From: Aromatoleum petrolei
Lineage (GTDB): Bacteria > Pseudomonadota > Gammaproteobacteria > Burkholderiales > Rhodocyclaceae
Reading direction: 5' to 3'
Length of the DNA stretch: 64,000 nucleotides
Assembly: GCF_017894385.1 (NCBI RefSeq)
Contig: NZ_CP059560.1
Location: 3,543,501-3,607,500 of the forward strand
Position 1 is the first letter of the stretch. Every line of letters begins with the position of its first letter. Shown here piece after piece: positions 46,475 through 55,611 of this stretch. A model generated the notes under the pieces. That model had not been told where the DNA came from, searched no databases, and saw only the letters and a program-made list of their open reading frames with translations. The translations under genes were made by a program, and so were the position numbers.

Positions 46475-49069
46475 TCATGATTTCGATGCTCGACGGATAG
46501 GATTGTGCACCCAATCGGCGACAAAATCTTCAGGCGGAATCGGCGGGCCGAAAAGATAGCCCTGCAGCACGTCCGATTCCTGATGTGCGAGGAAACGGGA
46601 TTGCACCTCGGTTTCGACCCCCTCGGCGACCACGCGCAGGCCCAGCGCGCGCGCCATGCGGATTGCTGCGACCACCAGTGCGCAGTCCTCGGCGTCTTCG
46701 GAGAGGTCGCGGATGAAGCTGCGGTCGATCTTGATCGTATGGAAGGGGAAGGCGCGCAGGTAGCTCAGCGACGAGTAGCCGGTGCCGAAGTCGTCGAGGG
46801 CGACGGTGACGCCGATTTCCTCGAGTGCAAGCATCGCCTCGCGCACCTCGGCCGGGTTGCGGATCAGCAGGCCCTCGGTGACCTCGATTTCGAGTTGGTT
46901 GCGCGGAATGGCATGGCGTTCGACGCAGGCCCGGATGGTGTCCACGAGGCCGGGGGCGGCGAACTGGCGCGGCGAGACGTTCACGGCGATCACGAACTCG
47001 CCGTCGCAGGACTCGCGCCAGCGTGCCGCGTGGGCGCAGGCCTCATCCAGCACCCAGTTGCCGATGGCGACGATCAGGCCGCTTTGTTCGGCGATGGGGA
47101 TGAAGTGATCCGGCGGCACGCGCCCGAGCACCGGGTGAGTCCAGCGCAGCAGCGCCTCCGCGCCGACCAGCCGGCAGTCGCGCGCGGCCACGAGCGGCTG
47201 GAAATGCACCTGCAGTTCCCCGCGCTCCAGCGCGCCGCGCAGTTCGCGCTCCATCTCCATGCGCGCGACCGAATCGTCGTGGATCTTCTGGTTGAAGAAG
47301 CGGAAGGTGTTGCGGCCCGCGTCCTTGGCTTCGTACATCGCCAGGTCGGCATTGCGCAGCAGCACGGACGGTTCGTTGCCGTCGTCGGGGAAGAGCGAGA
47401 CGCCGATGCTGGGCGAGGCCGCGAACTCGCGTCCCTCGATCTCGAAGGGCGGCGCGAAGGCCTGGATGATCTTGGTGGCGACCGCATCCGCGTCGCTCGC
47501 CTGCGCGATGCCGAGGATGATCAGGAATTCGTCGCCGCCCAGACGCGCGACGGTGTCCTCGGCGCGGATCACCGAGCGCAGGCGCACCGACGCCTGGCAC
47601 AGCAACTCGTCGCCGGCGACGTGGCCGAGCGTGTCGTTGATCTGCTTGAAGTTGTCGAGGTCGATGAACATCACGGCGCACATCGTGCCTTCGCGCGCCG
47701 CGCGGCCAGTTGCCTGCTGCAGGCGGTCGAGCGCCAGCGTGCGGTTCGGCAGCGCGGTGAGGCTGTCGTAGTACGCCTGGTAGGCGACCTTCTCTTCCTG
47801 CGTGCGCCGTTCGGTGATGTCCTCGCGCATCAGCAGGAGGTGTTCGGGACGACCCTGCTCGGTGCGCATCGTGACCAGGCGCAGATGCTCCCAGTATTCG
47901 CTGCCGTCGGGGCGGCGGCTGCGTCGTTCGCCGTCCCAGTCCCGGGCGGCCAGCAGGGCGGCGCGGAATTCGGCGTCGACTTGCCGGCTGCGTTCCGGGT
48001 CGGCTGCCTCGGGCAGCGAACTTGCCAGCTGCGCGTCTGCCGGACGGCCGGTCACCCGCACATAGGCCGCATTGGCGTACTCCACACGCCGGTCCGCGCT
48101 CGCGATCAGCACCCCGATGGGGTTCTGCTCGACGGCCTGCGACAGCATCCACAGCCGCGCATTGGCCGTCGCGAGCGCCTGCGTGCGTTGCGCCACGCGA
48201 TCCTCGAGCTCCTCCTGGGCGGCGCGCAGGCTCCGTTCTCGCGACACGACGATCTCCTGCATCGCGTTGAACGCCTGGCCCAGATCGCTGATCTCGTCGT
48301 CGCCGGAGATCGCGATCGGCGTGCGGTGTTCGCCCGCGGCAAGTCGGGTCGCGGCATCGCGTACCGTGCGCAGCCGGCGCGAGAGCGAGCGTGCAAACAC
48401 GACCAGCCCGGCCGCGAGGAACAGGAAACCGCCCAGCGACAGCATGAGGAAGAAGCGTTGCTGCCGCTGCTGTTCTTCGCGCGCCTGACGGTAGGCCTCG
48501 GTTGCGGCCTGCTCGGTTGTGCTCACGAGTTCGCGCAGGATCGAAGAGATCGCCGCGTGCGCGGTGCGCGTGCGCGTGCTGGTGATCGCTTCGGCTGCCG
48601 CGAGATCCATCTTGCCCGCGAGATGGATGACTTCCTGCAGGTCGCCGCGGTAGTTGGACCAGTGCATTTCCAGCCGGCGCGCGTCGTCCGGACGGGTGGA
48701 CGCGAGCGCGGCGAGGAAGGGTGCCAGCTCTGCCGTCATCGCCTCGATTTCCACCTGCATGCGTTCGGCGTACTGCGGCAGCGCGAACACGTCGCGCACC
48801 GTGGGCAATTCGAGCTCCAGCGTGCGCAACTCGTTGCTGCGCGTCTGCAGGCGATGAGTCGCGGCGAGCGGCTGCACCTGGCGGATGACGGTGTTTTCGA
48901 GCCGCTGCTTGGCATCCTCGAGCACGCGGTTGCCGATGACCAGGATGGCCGCCACGAGTAGCCCGCCCAGCGCGAACATGATGGAAAGGCGCACCAGCAG
49001 GGACTGGCGGAAGGGACTTCTGCGGACCGGTCCGGCGACAGCAGCGGAGGGCGAGTGCGGCAGATTCAT
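46475..49069 (-). CDS. Membrane GGDEF-EAL protein with periplasmic sensor, HAMP and PAS
   Basis: Protein of 864 aa. Two transmembrane helices (about 25-47 and 210-232) bracket a periplasmic helical sensor. A HAMP domain follows (SRRLRTVRDAATRLAAGEH), then a PAS domain (about 305-420; MLSQAVEQNPIGVLIASADR). The GGDEF domain has an intact active site at 511-515 (RLGGDEF) and the EAL domain an intact motif at 638-640 (GAEALLRW, EVTEGLL, LDDFGTGYSS). Both synthesis and breakdown of cyclic-di-GMP are possible. Its ATG overlaps the stop of the solute-binding protein by four bases, which suggests that protein feeds the periplasmic sensor. Confidence 0.9.
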   Translation of the reverse strand: MNLPHSPSAAVAGPVRRSPFRQSLLVRLSIMFALGGLLVAAILVIGNRVLEDAKQRLENTVIRQVQPLAATHRLQTRSNELRTLELELPTVRDVFALPQYAERMQVEIEAMTAELAPFLAALASTRPDDARRLEMHWSNYRGDLQEVIHLAGKMDLAAAEAITSTRTRTAHAAISSILRELVSTTEQAATEAYRQAREEQQRQQRFFLMLSLGGFLFLAAGLVVFARSLSRRLRTVRDAATRLAAGEHRTPIAISGDDEISDLGQAFNAMQEIVVSRERSLRAAQEELEDRVAQRTQALATANARLWMLSQAVEQNPIGVLIASADRRVEYANAAYVRVTGRPADAQLASSLPEAADPERSRQVDAEFRAALLAARDWDGERRSRRPDGSEYWEHLRLVTMRTEQGRPEHLLLMREDITERRTQEEKVAYQAYYDSLTALPNRTLALDRLQQATGRAAREGTMCAVMFIDLDNFKQINDTLGHVAGDELLCQASVRLRSVIRAEDTVARLGGDEFLIILGIAQASDADAVATKIIQAFAPPFEIEGREFAASPSIGVSLFPDDGNEPSVLLRNADLAMYEAKDAGRNTFRFFNQKIHDDSVARMEMERELRGALERGELQVHFQPLVAARDCRLVGAEALLRWTHPVLGRVPPDHFIPIAEQSGLIVAIGNWVLDEACAHAARWRESCDGEFVIAVNVSPRQFAAPGLVDTIRACVERHAIPRNQLEIEVTEGLLIRNPAEVREAMLALEEIGVTVALDDFGTGYSSLSYLRAFPFHTIKIDRSFIRDLSEDAEDCALVVAAIRMARALGLRVVAEGVETEVQSRFLAHQESDVLQGYLFGPPIPPEDFVADWVHNPIRRASKS

Positions 49070-50538
49070 TGGCGCTTACCGAACTGGCGGCGGAACTCCG
49101 CCCACTGCCGGATCTGCTCCGCGCGGCCGAGCTTCTCCGTGATCTGTTCCCACTCCGCGCTGGTGCGGCTCATCGCCTCCTGCGCGCCGATCTCGCCACG
49201 GGCGGCAGTCGTGAGGTTGCGGTCGAGCACGGCAAGATACAGGGCATCGCCGCGCAGCCCGGTGCCGGCCGGTTGCGTCACGGCCCATTCCGCGCTGAAG
49301 GTCTCGAGGGCTTCCGGCGTGTAGATCTTGCGGATGCGTACGTCGCGCAGATGGTTCCAGCGATACGGGTCGGCAAAGCCGCCCGCCACGCCGATCGACC
49401 GCGTCGAGACGTCGGGATCAGTCAGCCACATCGCGTACAGGAGAGCGAGGCGGGCATTGCGGGCCGACTTCGGGATTACGAGATTGTTGCCGTAGATCAG
49501 CGTGTTGTGGCGCACGATGCGGCCGTCCACGCGCGTGCCCGGCAGGGGGGCTGCGAGGAACTTGCCGCGCACCGCTGAACCTTCGGAATTGAACATGCGT
49601 GCGGCGGCGACGGTGTTCATCGTCGCGAACGCCTTGCCCTGGGCAAACAGCGGCAGGGTGAAGTTGTAGGTCCGGCCCGGGTCGGTCGCCCCCGGCGGCG
49701 AGTATTTCACGAGGGCGAGGTAGCTTTCGGTGGCGGCGATGGCGCCGGGGGTGGTCAGGCGCGGGCGCATGTGCTCGTCGAACAGTTCCGCGTGCGGTGC
49801 GGCCGAGGAGAGGAAACGCGGCATCCATCCCATCCAGGCGCCTTCCTCGTCGCGCTCCTCCGCCGCTCCGTAAAGGCCCTGCGCCGGGCGATGGAAAAAT
49901 CGCACGAGATCCTCGTATTCCGCCCAGGTCTTTGGCGCCGCAAGCGCGCGTCCATGGAGCTTGCGGAAGGCCGCCTGTTCCTGCTCGTCTTCCATCAGGT
50001 CGCGCCGCAGGTAGAGCAGTACCACGTCGCCGTCCGCCGGAATGGCGACGGTGTGCTCGCCTACCCGCGACTGCAGTTCGGGGCGGATGTAGCCGTCGGT
50101 GGCGTTGTCGTCGAGGCGATAGCCGTATTCGACCATGAGCGGTCCGATGTCCGTGATCAGCCCGTCGGCCAGCAGGTCGGGGTACTCGTGGTTGCGCGCC
50201 ACGGCGATGTCGAGGTCGGGTATGGCGCGCAGCGTCTCGCGGATCGGTTGCTGCGGCACGGTGTGCACATCGAGCACGATGCCGGTCAGGCTCTCCCATT
50301 CCTTCTGCAGGGCCAGATCAGTGCCGAGGAAGGCGTTCATGTTGCCCTGCTTGAATCCCAGGGTGAGCCGCGAACCCGCAGGAACCTCGCCCGACGCGAT
50401 CATCTTGCGCACCGCGGCGACGGCCTTGTAAGCCTGCTCGCCGGCCGATGCTGCGGGTGCGACGAGCGCTGCGCTTGTGCACAGGGCGGCAGCAAACAGC
50501 GGGACAAGGATTTTTCTCGAAGGCATCGCTGGTTGCAT
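49066..50538 (-). CDS. Extracellular solute-binding protein (family 1 type)
   Basis: Protein of 490 aa with a signal peptide (ending ASAGEQ). The body resembles family 1 binding proteins (maltose/sn-glycerol-phosphate type): LTLGFKQGNMNAFLGTDLALQKEWESLTGI, DLDIAVARNHEYPDLLADG, and NNLVIPKSARNARLALLYAMWLTDP. No ABC permease or ATPase is nearby. It is instead overlapped by a GGDEF-EAL gene, so it may act as a periplasmic ligand receptor. The ligand is unknown. ATG 50538 is used; ATG 50526 is also possible. Confidence 0.8.
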   Translation of the reverse strand: MQPAMPSRKILVPLFAAALCTSAALVAPAASAGEQAYKAVAAVRKMIASGEVPAGSRLTLGFKQGNMNAFLGTDLALQKEWESLTGIVLDVHTVPQQPIRETLRAIPDLDIAVARNHEYPDLLADGLITDIGPLMVEYGYRLDDNATDGYIRPELQSRVGEHTVAIPADGDVVLLYLRRDLMEDEQEQAAFRKLHGRALAAPKTWAEYEDLVRFFHRPAQGLYGAAEERDEEGAWMGWMPRFLSSAAPHAELFDEHMRPRLTTPGAIAATESYLALVKYSPPGATDPGRTYNFTLPLFAQGKAFATMNTVAAARMFNSEGSAVRGKFLAAPLPGTRVDGRIVRHNTLIYGNNLVIPKSARNARLALLYAMWLTDPDVSTRSIGVAGGFADPYRWNHLRDVRIRKIYTPEALETFSAEWAVTQPAGTGLRGDALYLAVLDRNLTTAARGEIGAQEAMSRTSAEWEQITEKLGRAEQIRQWAEFRRQFGKRQ

Positions 50539-50710
50539 CCGTTCGTTTGGCTATGACCTAAGGCGTATCCGCGCTATTGTCACACAAAGTTACGGGTTTA
50601 ATGTCGTAGGGATGTTTGCAGGCGCCGTGGCGACGTCCTGCGGCGTGCGCTATCGTGAGTGGGACGCCCGCCTGGCGGGGATCGCGGAGCGCGACTGGGG
50701 AGGGGCATGC

Positions 50711-51343
50711 ATGAGCGGAATGACATTGAGCGGAGACCACGTCGCAGGTCCGTCGCCGGCCGGGGCATTGCGCGACGAGTCCTTCCTCGCCGCTCTGCGC
50801 GGCCAGATGCTGCGCTTCGCTTCCTTGCAGCTGTCGGACGCGCAACTCGCCGAGGATGCGGTGCAGGAGGCCCTGCTCGGCGCGCTGCGCAATGCGTCAG
50901 CGTTTTCCGGTCAGGCCGCGCTGAAGACCTGGGTGTTCGCGATTCTCAGGCACAAGATCGCGGACATCCTGCGCCAGCGCATGCGGCTCGTGGACGCTTC
51001 CAGCCTGCTGCGCGAGGAGGAGGATGAGGAGGACTTTTCCATGCTGTTCGACCGCAGCGGTCACTGGCAGGTCGATGAACGTCCCGTAGCCTGGGGCAAT
51101 CCGCAGGAATCCCTGCGCGAACGCGAGTTCTGGCGGGTGTTCGAGGCCTGTCTGGAACATCTGCCGGCCAATCAGGCCCGGGTATTCATGATGCGCGAGT
51201 TCGTCGAACTCGAATCGGGCGAGATCTGCGCGGCGGTCGGAGTGAGCGTGAGCAATCTCAACGTGATGCTGTACCGGGCCCGCGTGCGCCTGCGCGAATG
51301 CCTCGAAAACCGCTGGTTCCTCGACGGAGAGCGAGCATGCTGA
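50711..51343 (+). CDS. ECF-type RNA polymerase sigma factor
   Basis: Protein of 210 aa with sigma region 2 (LLRGQM-like opening, SDAQLAEDAVQEALLGAL, SAFSGQAALKTWVFAILRHKIADILRQ) and region 4 (LPANQARVFMMREFVELESGEICAAVGVSVSNLNVMLYRAR). A linker of about 45 residues rich in Glu/Asp lies between. GAGGGG lies 6 nt before ATG 50711. The stop overlaps the anti-sigma gene by 7 nt. It converges on the bufferin-type operon and probably drives it, as sigma/anti-sigma pairs do beside DUF2282-DUF692 operons elsewhere. Confidence 0.88.
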   Translation: MSGMTLSGDHVAGPSPAGALRDESFLAALRGQMLRFASLQLSDAQLAEDAVQEALLGALRNASAFSGQAALKTWVFAILRHKIADILRQRMRLVDASSLLREEEDEEDFSMLFDRSGHWQVDERPVAWGNPQESLREREFWRVFEACLEHLPANQARVFMMREFVELESGEICAAVGVSVSNLNVMLYRARVRLRECLENRWFLDGERAC

Positions 51344-51528
51344 ACTGCCGCGAAGCGACGCGCCTGTATTCCGAGGCCCAGGAGCGCGAACTGACCTTCA
51401 AGGAGCGGGCGCTGCTGCGCATGCACGTCGCGATGTGCTCGGGCTGCCGCAATTTCGGCGACCAGATGGCCTTCCTGCGCAGCGCGATGCGCGCCTACGC
51501 GAAAGGGCGCAGCGAGAAGGACAAGTAG
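51337..51528 (+). CDS. Zinc-finger (zf-HC2) anti-sigma factor
   Basis: Very short protein of 63 aa. It opens MLNCREATRLYSEAQERELT and has HVAMCSGC, giving the H-x3-C-x2-C zinc site of ZAS anti-sigma factors with an upstream Cys. There is no membrane helix, so it is a soluble, redox- or metal-responsive regulator rather than a membrane sensor. It overlaps the sigma gene (ATGCTGA) and converges on the DoxX gene 18 nt away. Confidence 0.85.
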   Translation: MLNCREATRLYSEAQERELTFKERALLRMHVAMCSGCRNFGDQMAFLRSAMRAYAKGRSEKDK

Positions 51529-51546
51529 CCGTTGGGCACGCGCCCT

Positions 51547-52074
51547 TCAGTGCCCGCCGCAGCGCCGTGCGATCCAGTGATCCAGCGAGACCCGGCCCGG
51601 GCCGTGTGCCATCAGGTACAGCAATACCGCCGCCCACGTGCCGTGGGTCGGGTAGGCGTCCGGATAGACGAAGAGCTGGATCGTCAGTGTCATCATGAGC
51701 AGCGCCGCGGCGCTCAGGCGCGTCGCCAGGCCGACGAGAAGCAGCAGCGGAAAGACGTGCTCCGCCGTGGCGGCCAGCGGTGCCGCGATCTCGGGCGGGA
51801 TCAGCGGCAGGCGGTACTCCTCGCGGAAGAGGAACAGGGCGTTGTCGGACAGGCTCGGCAGGCCGAGCCGGAATTCGCCGCTGACGAGGTCGATCGCCAG
51901 TCCCTCGATCTTCGTCTGGCCGGATTTCCAGAACACCGCGGCGATCGAGAAACGGGCGACGAAGGCGATCAGCGAATCGGGAATGCGCGACAGCAGCGCG
52001 AGCGCGCGATGCGGGAGGGCGTGCGGGGCGGTTGGCCCGTTCCGATGCGGAAAGGTTTCAGGCATGGCGTTCAT
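51547..52074 (-). CDS. DoxX-family membrane protein (BufD-like)
   Basis: Inner-membrane protein of 175 aa with four hydrophobic helices of the DoxX/DoxD fold: [18 protein letters not shown] near helix 1, [21 protein letters not shown], and [26 protein letters not shown] lies 7-8 nt before ATG 52074. It is the last gene of the DUF2282-DUF692-DUF2063-DoxX operon and overlaps the previous gene by 17 nt. Its role in bufferin systems is unknown. Confidence 0.85.
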   Translation of the reverse strand: MNAMPETFPHRNGPTAPHALPHRALALLSRIPDSLIAFVARFSIAAVFWKSGQTKIEGLAIDLVSGEFRLGLPSLSDNALFLFREEYRLPLIPPEIAAPLAATAEHVFPLLLLVGLATRLSAAALLMMTLTIQLFVYPDAYPTHGTWAAVLLYLMAHGPGRVSLDHWIARRCGGH

Positions 52075-52849
52075 GATCTTGTCCTCCTGATCCGGAATCG
52101 ACGGTGACGATGATTTGCCGGTGCAGCAGCGTCGCGAAGGCCAGGGCGAGGTCGAAGCCGCCATCGACGGACTGCCCGGCCTGTGCGGCAGCGGCCAGGT
52201 TCTCGCCCCGCATCAGCGCAGCGACGAAGGCGACGACCGCTTGCGGCAACTCATCCGTCGCGACCTCGCCGCCGCTGCGCACGATCAGCACGGATTCCGG
52301 CCGGCACGGATCCACCGCTGACGGGTCGCGATCGCCCTGATGGGCCACCCACAGCGAATGCACCGCCCACGGCGAGCACAGGATCGCGGCCGACGGGTGG
52401 CAGCGCAGGTGCAGTCCCGGCAGGCGTTCGGGTTCGGCAAGCAGGGCCGCGATGGCGGCTGCCGGCAGGGGCTCGGCATCGGCTGCGTGGTAGGCCTCGA
52501 TGCGCAACATCTCCAGCCGCGCGAGGTCGGCTAGCCAGGGCACGCTCGCGGCGGGCGCGAAAGTCGCGACGAAATCGGCGAAACCGCGGCCATGGAGGCT
52601 CAGCAGCGGCGAGCGCGGCGGATTCGCGAAGACGAATTCGCGCGCCAGCGCGCGGAAGAATGCATCGCCCACCGTGGCGAGCGTCACCGGAAAGCTGTCT
52701 GCAAGCGCATCGACCAGCGATACGACGACGTTATTGCGATACACGGCGAAACGTGAGGCGGGGTCGGACCCGTTCCAGGCGACGAGGCCGGCGGGGCAAG
52801 GGTGCGCCGGGTCGAGCAGCGCCGCGGCGAAGTCTGCATGCCCGTTCAT
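52058..52849 (-). CDS. DUF2063 bufferin maturation partner (BufC/HvfC-like)
   Basis: Protein of 263 aa. The DUF2063 N-terminal domain is clear: [61 protein letters not shown]-terminal winged-helix-like or beta region follows. In characterised MNIO systems this partner binds the precursor peptide and presents it to the DUF692 enzyme. The ATG overlaps the DUF692 stop by four bases (ATGA), consistent with a complex. Confidence 0.88.
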   Translation of the reverse strand: MNGHADFAAALLDPAHPCPAGLVAWNGSDPASRFAVYRNNVVVSLVDALADSFPVTLATVGDAFFRALAREFVFANPPRSPLLSLHGRGFADFVATFAPAASVPWLADLARLEMLRIEAYHAADAEPLPAAAIAALLAEPERLPGLHLRCHPSAAILCSPWAVHSLWVAHQGDRDPSAVDPCRPESVLIVRSGGEVATDELPQAVVAFVAALMRGENLAAAAQAGQSVDGGFDLALAFATLLHRQIIVTVDSGSGGQDHERHA

Positions 52850-53742
52850 GCCACCAGCTCCGGGGGCAGCGCGGTGCGCAAGGCGCTCAGCCGGCGTTCG
52901 GCCAGCTTCGCCTCGGCGAGCAACACCGCGAAGGGCGGGATGTCGTGGTCGCGCTCGATCAGCGTCGGTTGCGCACCGACACGCTGCAACGCGGCGTCGT
53001 ACAGGGCCCACACCGCCTGCGCCACCGGGGAGCCGTGGTTGTCGATCAGCAGCGGCGCGCTGGCTGCGTCCTGCTGCTGCGCGAAGCCGGCGAGGTGAAT
53101 CTCGCCCACTGCGTCGAGCGGAAGCGCGTCGAGACAGGCGAGCGCGTCGCGGCCGTGGTTCACGCAGCTCACATGGAGGTTGTTCACGTCGAGCAGCAGC
53201 CCGCAGCCCGTGCGCCGCACCACCTCGGCGATGAAGTCACCCTCCGCCCAGGTCGAGGCCGCGAACTCCAAGTAGGTCGCCGGGTTCTCCAGCAACATGC
53301 GGCGGCTGAGGTGCTCCTGCACCGCGTCGACGTGTTCGCATACGCGCCGCAGCGTCTCGCCCGTGTAGGGCAGGGGCAGCAGGTCGTTCAGGAACACGCC
53401 GCCGTGGCTCGACCACGCCAGGTGCTCCGAAAACGACTGCGGTTCGTAGCGTAGCAGCAGCGCCGCGAGGCGTTCCAGATGTGCGCCGTCGAGCGGACCG
53501 GTGCCGCCGATCGACAGACCCACGCCGTGCAGCGACAGCGGGTAGTGCTCGCGGATGCGCGTCAGCGCATGGTGGAAGGGACCGCCCGGCACCATGTAGT
53601 TCTCCGCATGCACCTCGAAGAACCCGAGTTCGGGCAGTGTCGCGAGGATCTCCCCGAAGTGCGCGGGCTTCAGGCCCAGGCCCGCGCGGGCGGGCAGGGC
53701 AGCGGCCTGTGCGGGCGAAGGCCGTGCTGTCATGGTTGTCAT
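52846..53742 (-). CDS. DUF692 multinuclear non-heme iron oxidase (MNIO, BufB/HvfB-like)
   Basis: TIM-barrel enzyme of 298 aa that modifies Cys residues of a precursor peptide. Metal-site segments are visible: [75 protein letters not shown] and IERDHDIP, which supply the His, Asp, Glu and Asn ligands of the family. Related enzymes (MbnB, TglH, ChrH, BufB) are di- or tri-iron oxidases. It starts 27 nt after the DUF2282 gene, its probable substrate. Confidence 0.92.
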   Translation of the reverse strand: MTTMTARPSPAQAAALPARAGLGLKPAHFGEILATLPELGFFEVHAENYMVPGGPFHHALTRIREHYPLSLHGVGLSIGGTGPLDGAHLERLAALLLRYEPQSFSEHLAWSSHGGVFLNDLLPLPYTGETLRRVCEHVDAVQEHLSRRMLLENPATYLEFAASTWAEGDFIAEVVRRTGCGLLLDVNNLHVSCVNHGRDALACLDALPLDAVGEIHLAGFAQQQDAASAPLLIDNHGSPVAQAVWALYDAALQRVGAQPTLIERDHDIPPFAVLLAEAKLAERRLSALRTALPPELVA

Positions 53743-53769
53743 GCCGGGCGCTCCCCTGTCATGCGGCGC

Positions 53770-54078
53770 TCAGGCCTTCTTCTCCTTGAAGGCCATCAGC
53801 TGGCCGAAGCCGGTCGGCGAGGTCTGAGACATGGTCTTCTCGCACGTGCCCTTCGGCACCAGCGACCACGCATTGCCCTGGTGATCCATCTTCGACGTGC
53901 CTGCGCAGCTCGTGCCGGGGCCGGCAGCGCAGTCGTTCTTGCCCTTCGTCGCGACGCCGAAGCACTTTTCCTTGTCGGCCGGCGGATCGGCGGCGAGCGC
54001 GGACGACATCGACAGCGCGCTACCCAGCGCAAGAGCGAGGGCGGCGGCGGAAACCTTGTGGAGGGTGGTGGCGGACAT
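53770..54078 (-). CDS. DUF2282 bufferin-type copper-binding precursor peptide
   Basis: Secreted peptide precursor of 102 aa. The signal peptide covers about 1-29 (ending SSALA). The mature part has four Cys (C39, C50, C58, C79) in the DUF2282 pattern [22 protein letters not shown] and VPKGTC. In bufferins studied in Caulobacter, Cys residues of this core are turned into 5-thiooxazoles by the BufB/BufC pair, and the product buffers periplasmic copper. AAGGAG lies 6 nt before ATG 54078. It is the first gene of the operon, behind an ECF-like promoter. Confidence 0.9.
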   Translation of the reverse strand: MSATTLHKVSAAALALALGSALSMSSALAADPPADKEKCFGVATKGKNDCAAGPGTSCAGTSKMDHQGNAWSLVPKGTCEKTMSQTSPTGFGQLMAFKEKKA

Positions 54079-54139
54079 CTTCGTCTCCTTGTTTCGGTGG
54101 GGGAAACACGCGGATCGTTTGATCGTCGTGTTGCTTCCA

Positions 54140-54168
54140 TAGTCGCGCGAACCCGCCCGCTTCTTACA
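54140..54168 (-). promoter_or_regulatory. Possible ECF sigma promoter of the bufferin operon
   Basis: On the minus strand, TGTAAG (54168-54163), a 17-bp spacer and CGACTA (54145-54140) have the shape of an ECF promoter about 60 nt before the DUF2282 gene. The convergent sigma factor is the obvious candidate reader. Confidence 0.4.
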
Positions 54169-54343
54169 CCGCCCGCGAAAAATCTTTTCGACCGCCCGCG
54201 CCCGCCGTCCGACACCGACCGGGCGCCGACGCGCCGAGCCGATCGGATACACTCCCGTAACTGCTGTTCGCGCGCGCCGTGTCATTTCTCCGGCGCCGTC
54301 AGCGACCTTTCAACCCGACCGATCACCGCGGAGCTGCCTGCCC

Positions 54344-55540
54344 ATGTTCGAACACGTCGACGCCTACCCCGGCGACCCCATCCTCACCCTCGTCGAAACC
54401 TTCATGCAGGACCCGCGTGCGCAGAAGGTCAATCTCGGCATCGGCCTGTACTACGACGAGGAGGGTCGCATCCCGCTGCTCGGCTCCGTGCGCAAGGCCG
54501 AGGTCGCGCTCGCCGCGACGCCGCTGCCGCGCTCCTACCTGCCCATGGAAGGCGCCGCCGACTACCGCGCCGCCGTGCAGCGCCTGCTGTTCGGCCCGGA
54601 GCACGCCGCGCTCAAGGCGGGGCGCATCGCCACGATCCAGACCATCGGCGGCTCGGGCGCGCTCAAGGTCGGCGCCGACCTGCTCAAGCGCTATTTCCCC
54701 TCGAGCGAGGTGTGGGTCAGCGATCCGACCTGGGACAACCACCGCTCGATCTTCGAGGGCGCCGGCATCGCTGTGAATGACTACCCCTACTACGACGCGG
54801 CGACCGGCGGCGTGCGCTTCGCCGACATGCTCGCGACGCTCAAGACCCTGACGGCGCGCAGCATCGTCCTGCTGCACCCGTGCTGCCACAACCCGACCGG
54901 CGTGGACCTGTCGCAGGAGCAGTGGCGCGAGGTCATTGCCGTCGCGAAGGAACGCAATCTCATTCCCTTCCTCGACATCGCCTACCAGGGCTTCGGCGAC
55001 AGCCTCGACGACGACGCCTTCGCGATCCGTGCGCTGGCGGACGCGGGCGTGAGCTTCCTCGTCAGCAACTCCTTTTCCAAGAACCTCTCGTTCTACGGCG
55101 AGCGCTGCGGCGGCCTGTCCATCGTGTGCAAGGATGCCGAGGAAGCCTCGCGCGTGCTCGGCCAGATGAAGTTCACCGTGCGCCGCAACTACTCCAGCCC
55201 GCCCTTCCACGGCGGGCGCGTCACCGCGATGGTGATGGACGACCCCGCGCTGTATGGCGAATGGACCGGCGAGGTGGAGGAGATGCGCACCCGCATCCGT
55301 GCGATGCGCCAGAAGCTGCATGAAGTGATCAGCGCGCGCGTTCCCGGGCGCGACTTCAGCTACTTCATCAAGCAGCGCGGCATGTTCAGCTACACCGGCC
55401 TCAGCCCCGCGCAGGTCGACCGCCTGCGCGAGGAGTTCGCCGTGTACCTCGTGCGCTCGGGGCGCATGTGCGTCGCCGGCCTCAACACCCGTAACGTCGA
55501 ATACGTCGCCGAGGCGATGGCCGCAGTCCTCAAGGTCTGA
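54344..55540 (+). CDS. tyrB: Aromatic-amino-acid/aspartate aminotransferase
   Basis: PLP enzyme of 398 aa, class I, TyrB/AspC group. It opens with [20 protein letters not shown] and has [11 protein letters not shown], the PLP phosphate region [24 protein letters not shown], the Schiff-base lysine K246 ([14 protein letters not shown]) and a C-terminal FSYTGLS plus arginine GRMCVAGLN. It transfers amino groups between aromatic amino acids or aspartate and 2-oxoglutarate. It diverges from the bufferin operon and ends at a strong hairpin. Confidence 0.92.
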   Translation: MFEHVDAYPGDPILTLVETFMQDPRAQKVNLGIGLYYDEEGRIPLLGSVRKAEVALAATPLPRSYLPMEGAADYRAAVQRLLFGPEHAALKAGRIATIQTIGGSGALKVGADLLKRYFPSSEVWVSDPTWDNHRSIFEGAGIAVNDYPYYDAATGGVRFADMLATLKTLTARSIVLLHPCCHNPTGVDLSQEQWREVIAVAKERNLIPFLDIAYQGFGDSLDDDAFAIRALADAGVSFLVSNSFSKNLSFYGERCGGLSIVCKDAEEASRVLGQMKFTVRRNYSSPPFHGGRVTAMVMDDPALYGEWTGEVEEMRTRIRAMRQKLHEVISARVPGRDFSYFIKQRGMFSYTGLSPAQVDRLREEFAVYLVRSGRMCVAGLNTRNVEYVAEAMAAVLKV

Positions 55541-55550
55541 GGTCGAGCAC

Positions 55551-55574
55551 GCTCCCCCGGTGCGCCGGGGGAGC
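55551..55574. terminator. Bidirectional hairpin after tyrB
   Basis: A perfect 10-bp stem GCTCCCCCGG/CCGGGGGAGC with a 4-nt loop lies between convergent tyrB and the CoA-transferase gene. Confidence 0.6.
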
Positions 55575-55611
55575 GCCCCGGCACGGTCCGCTCCGACAAC
55601 GGGGCGGGCAA

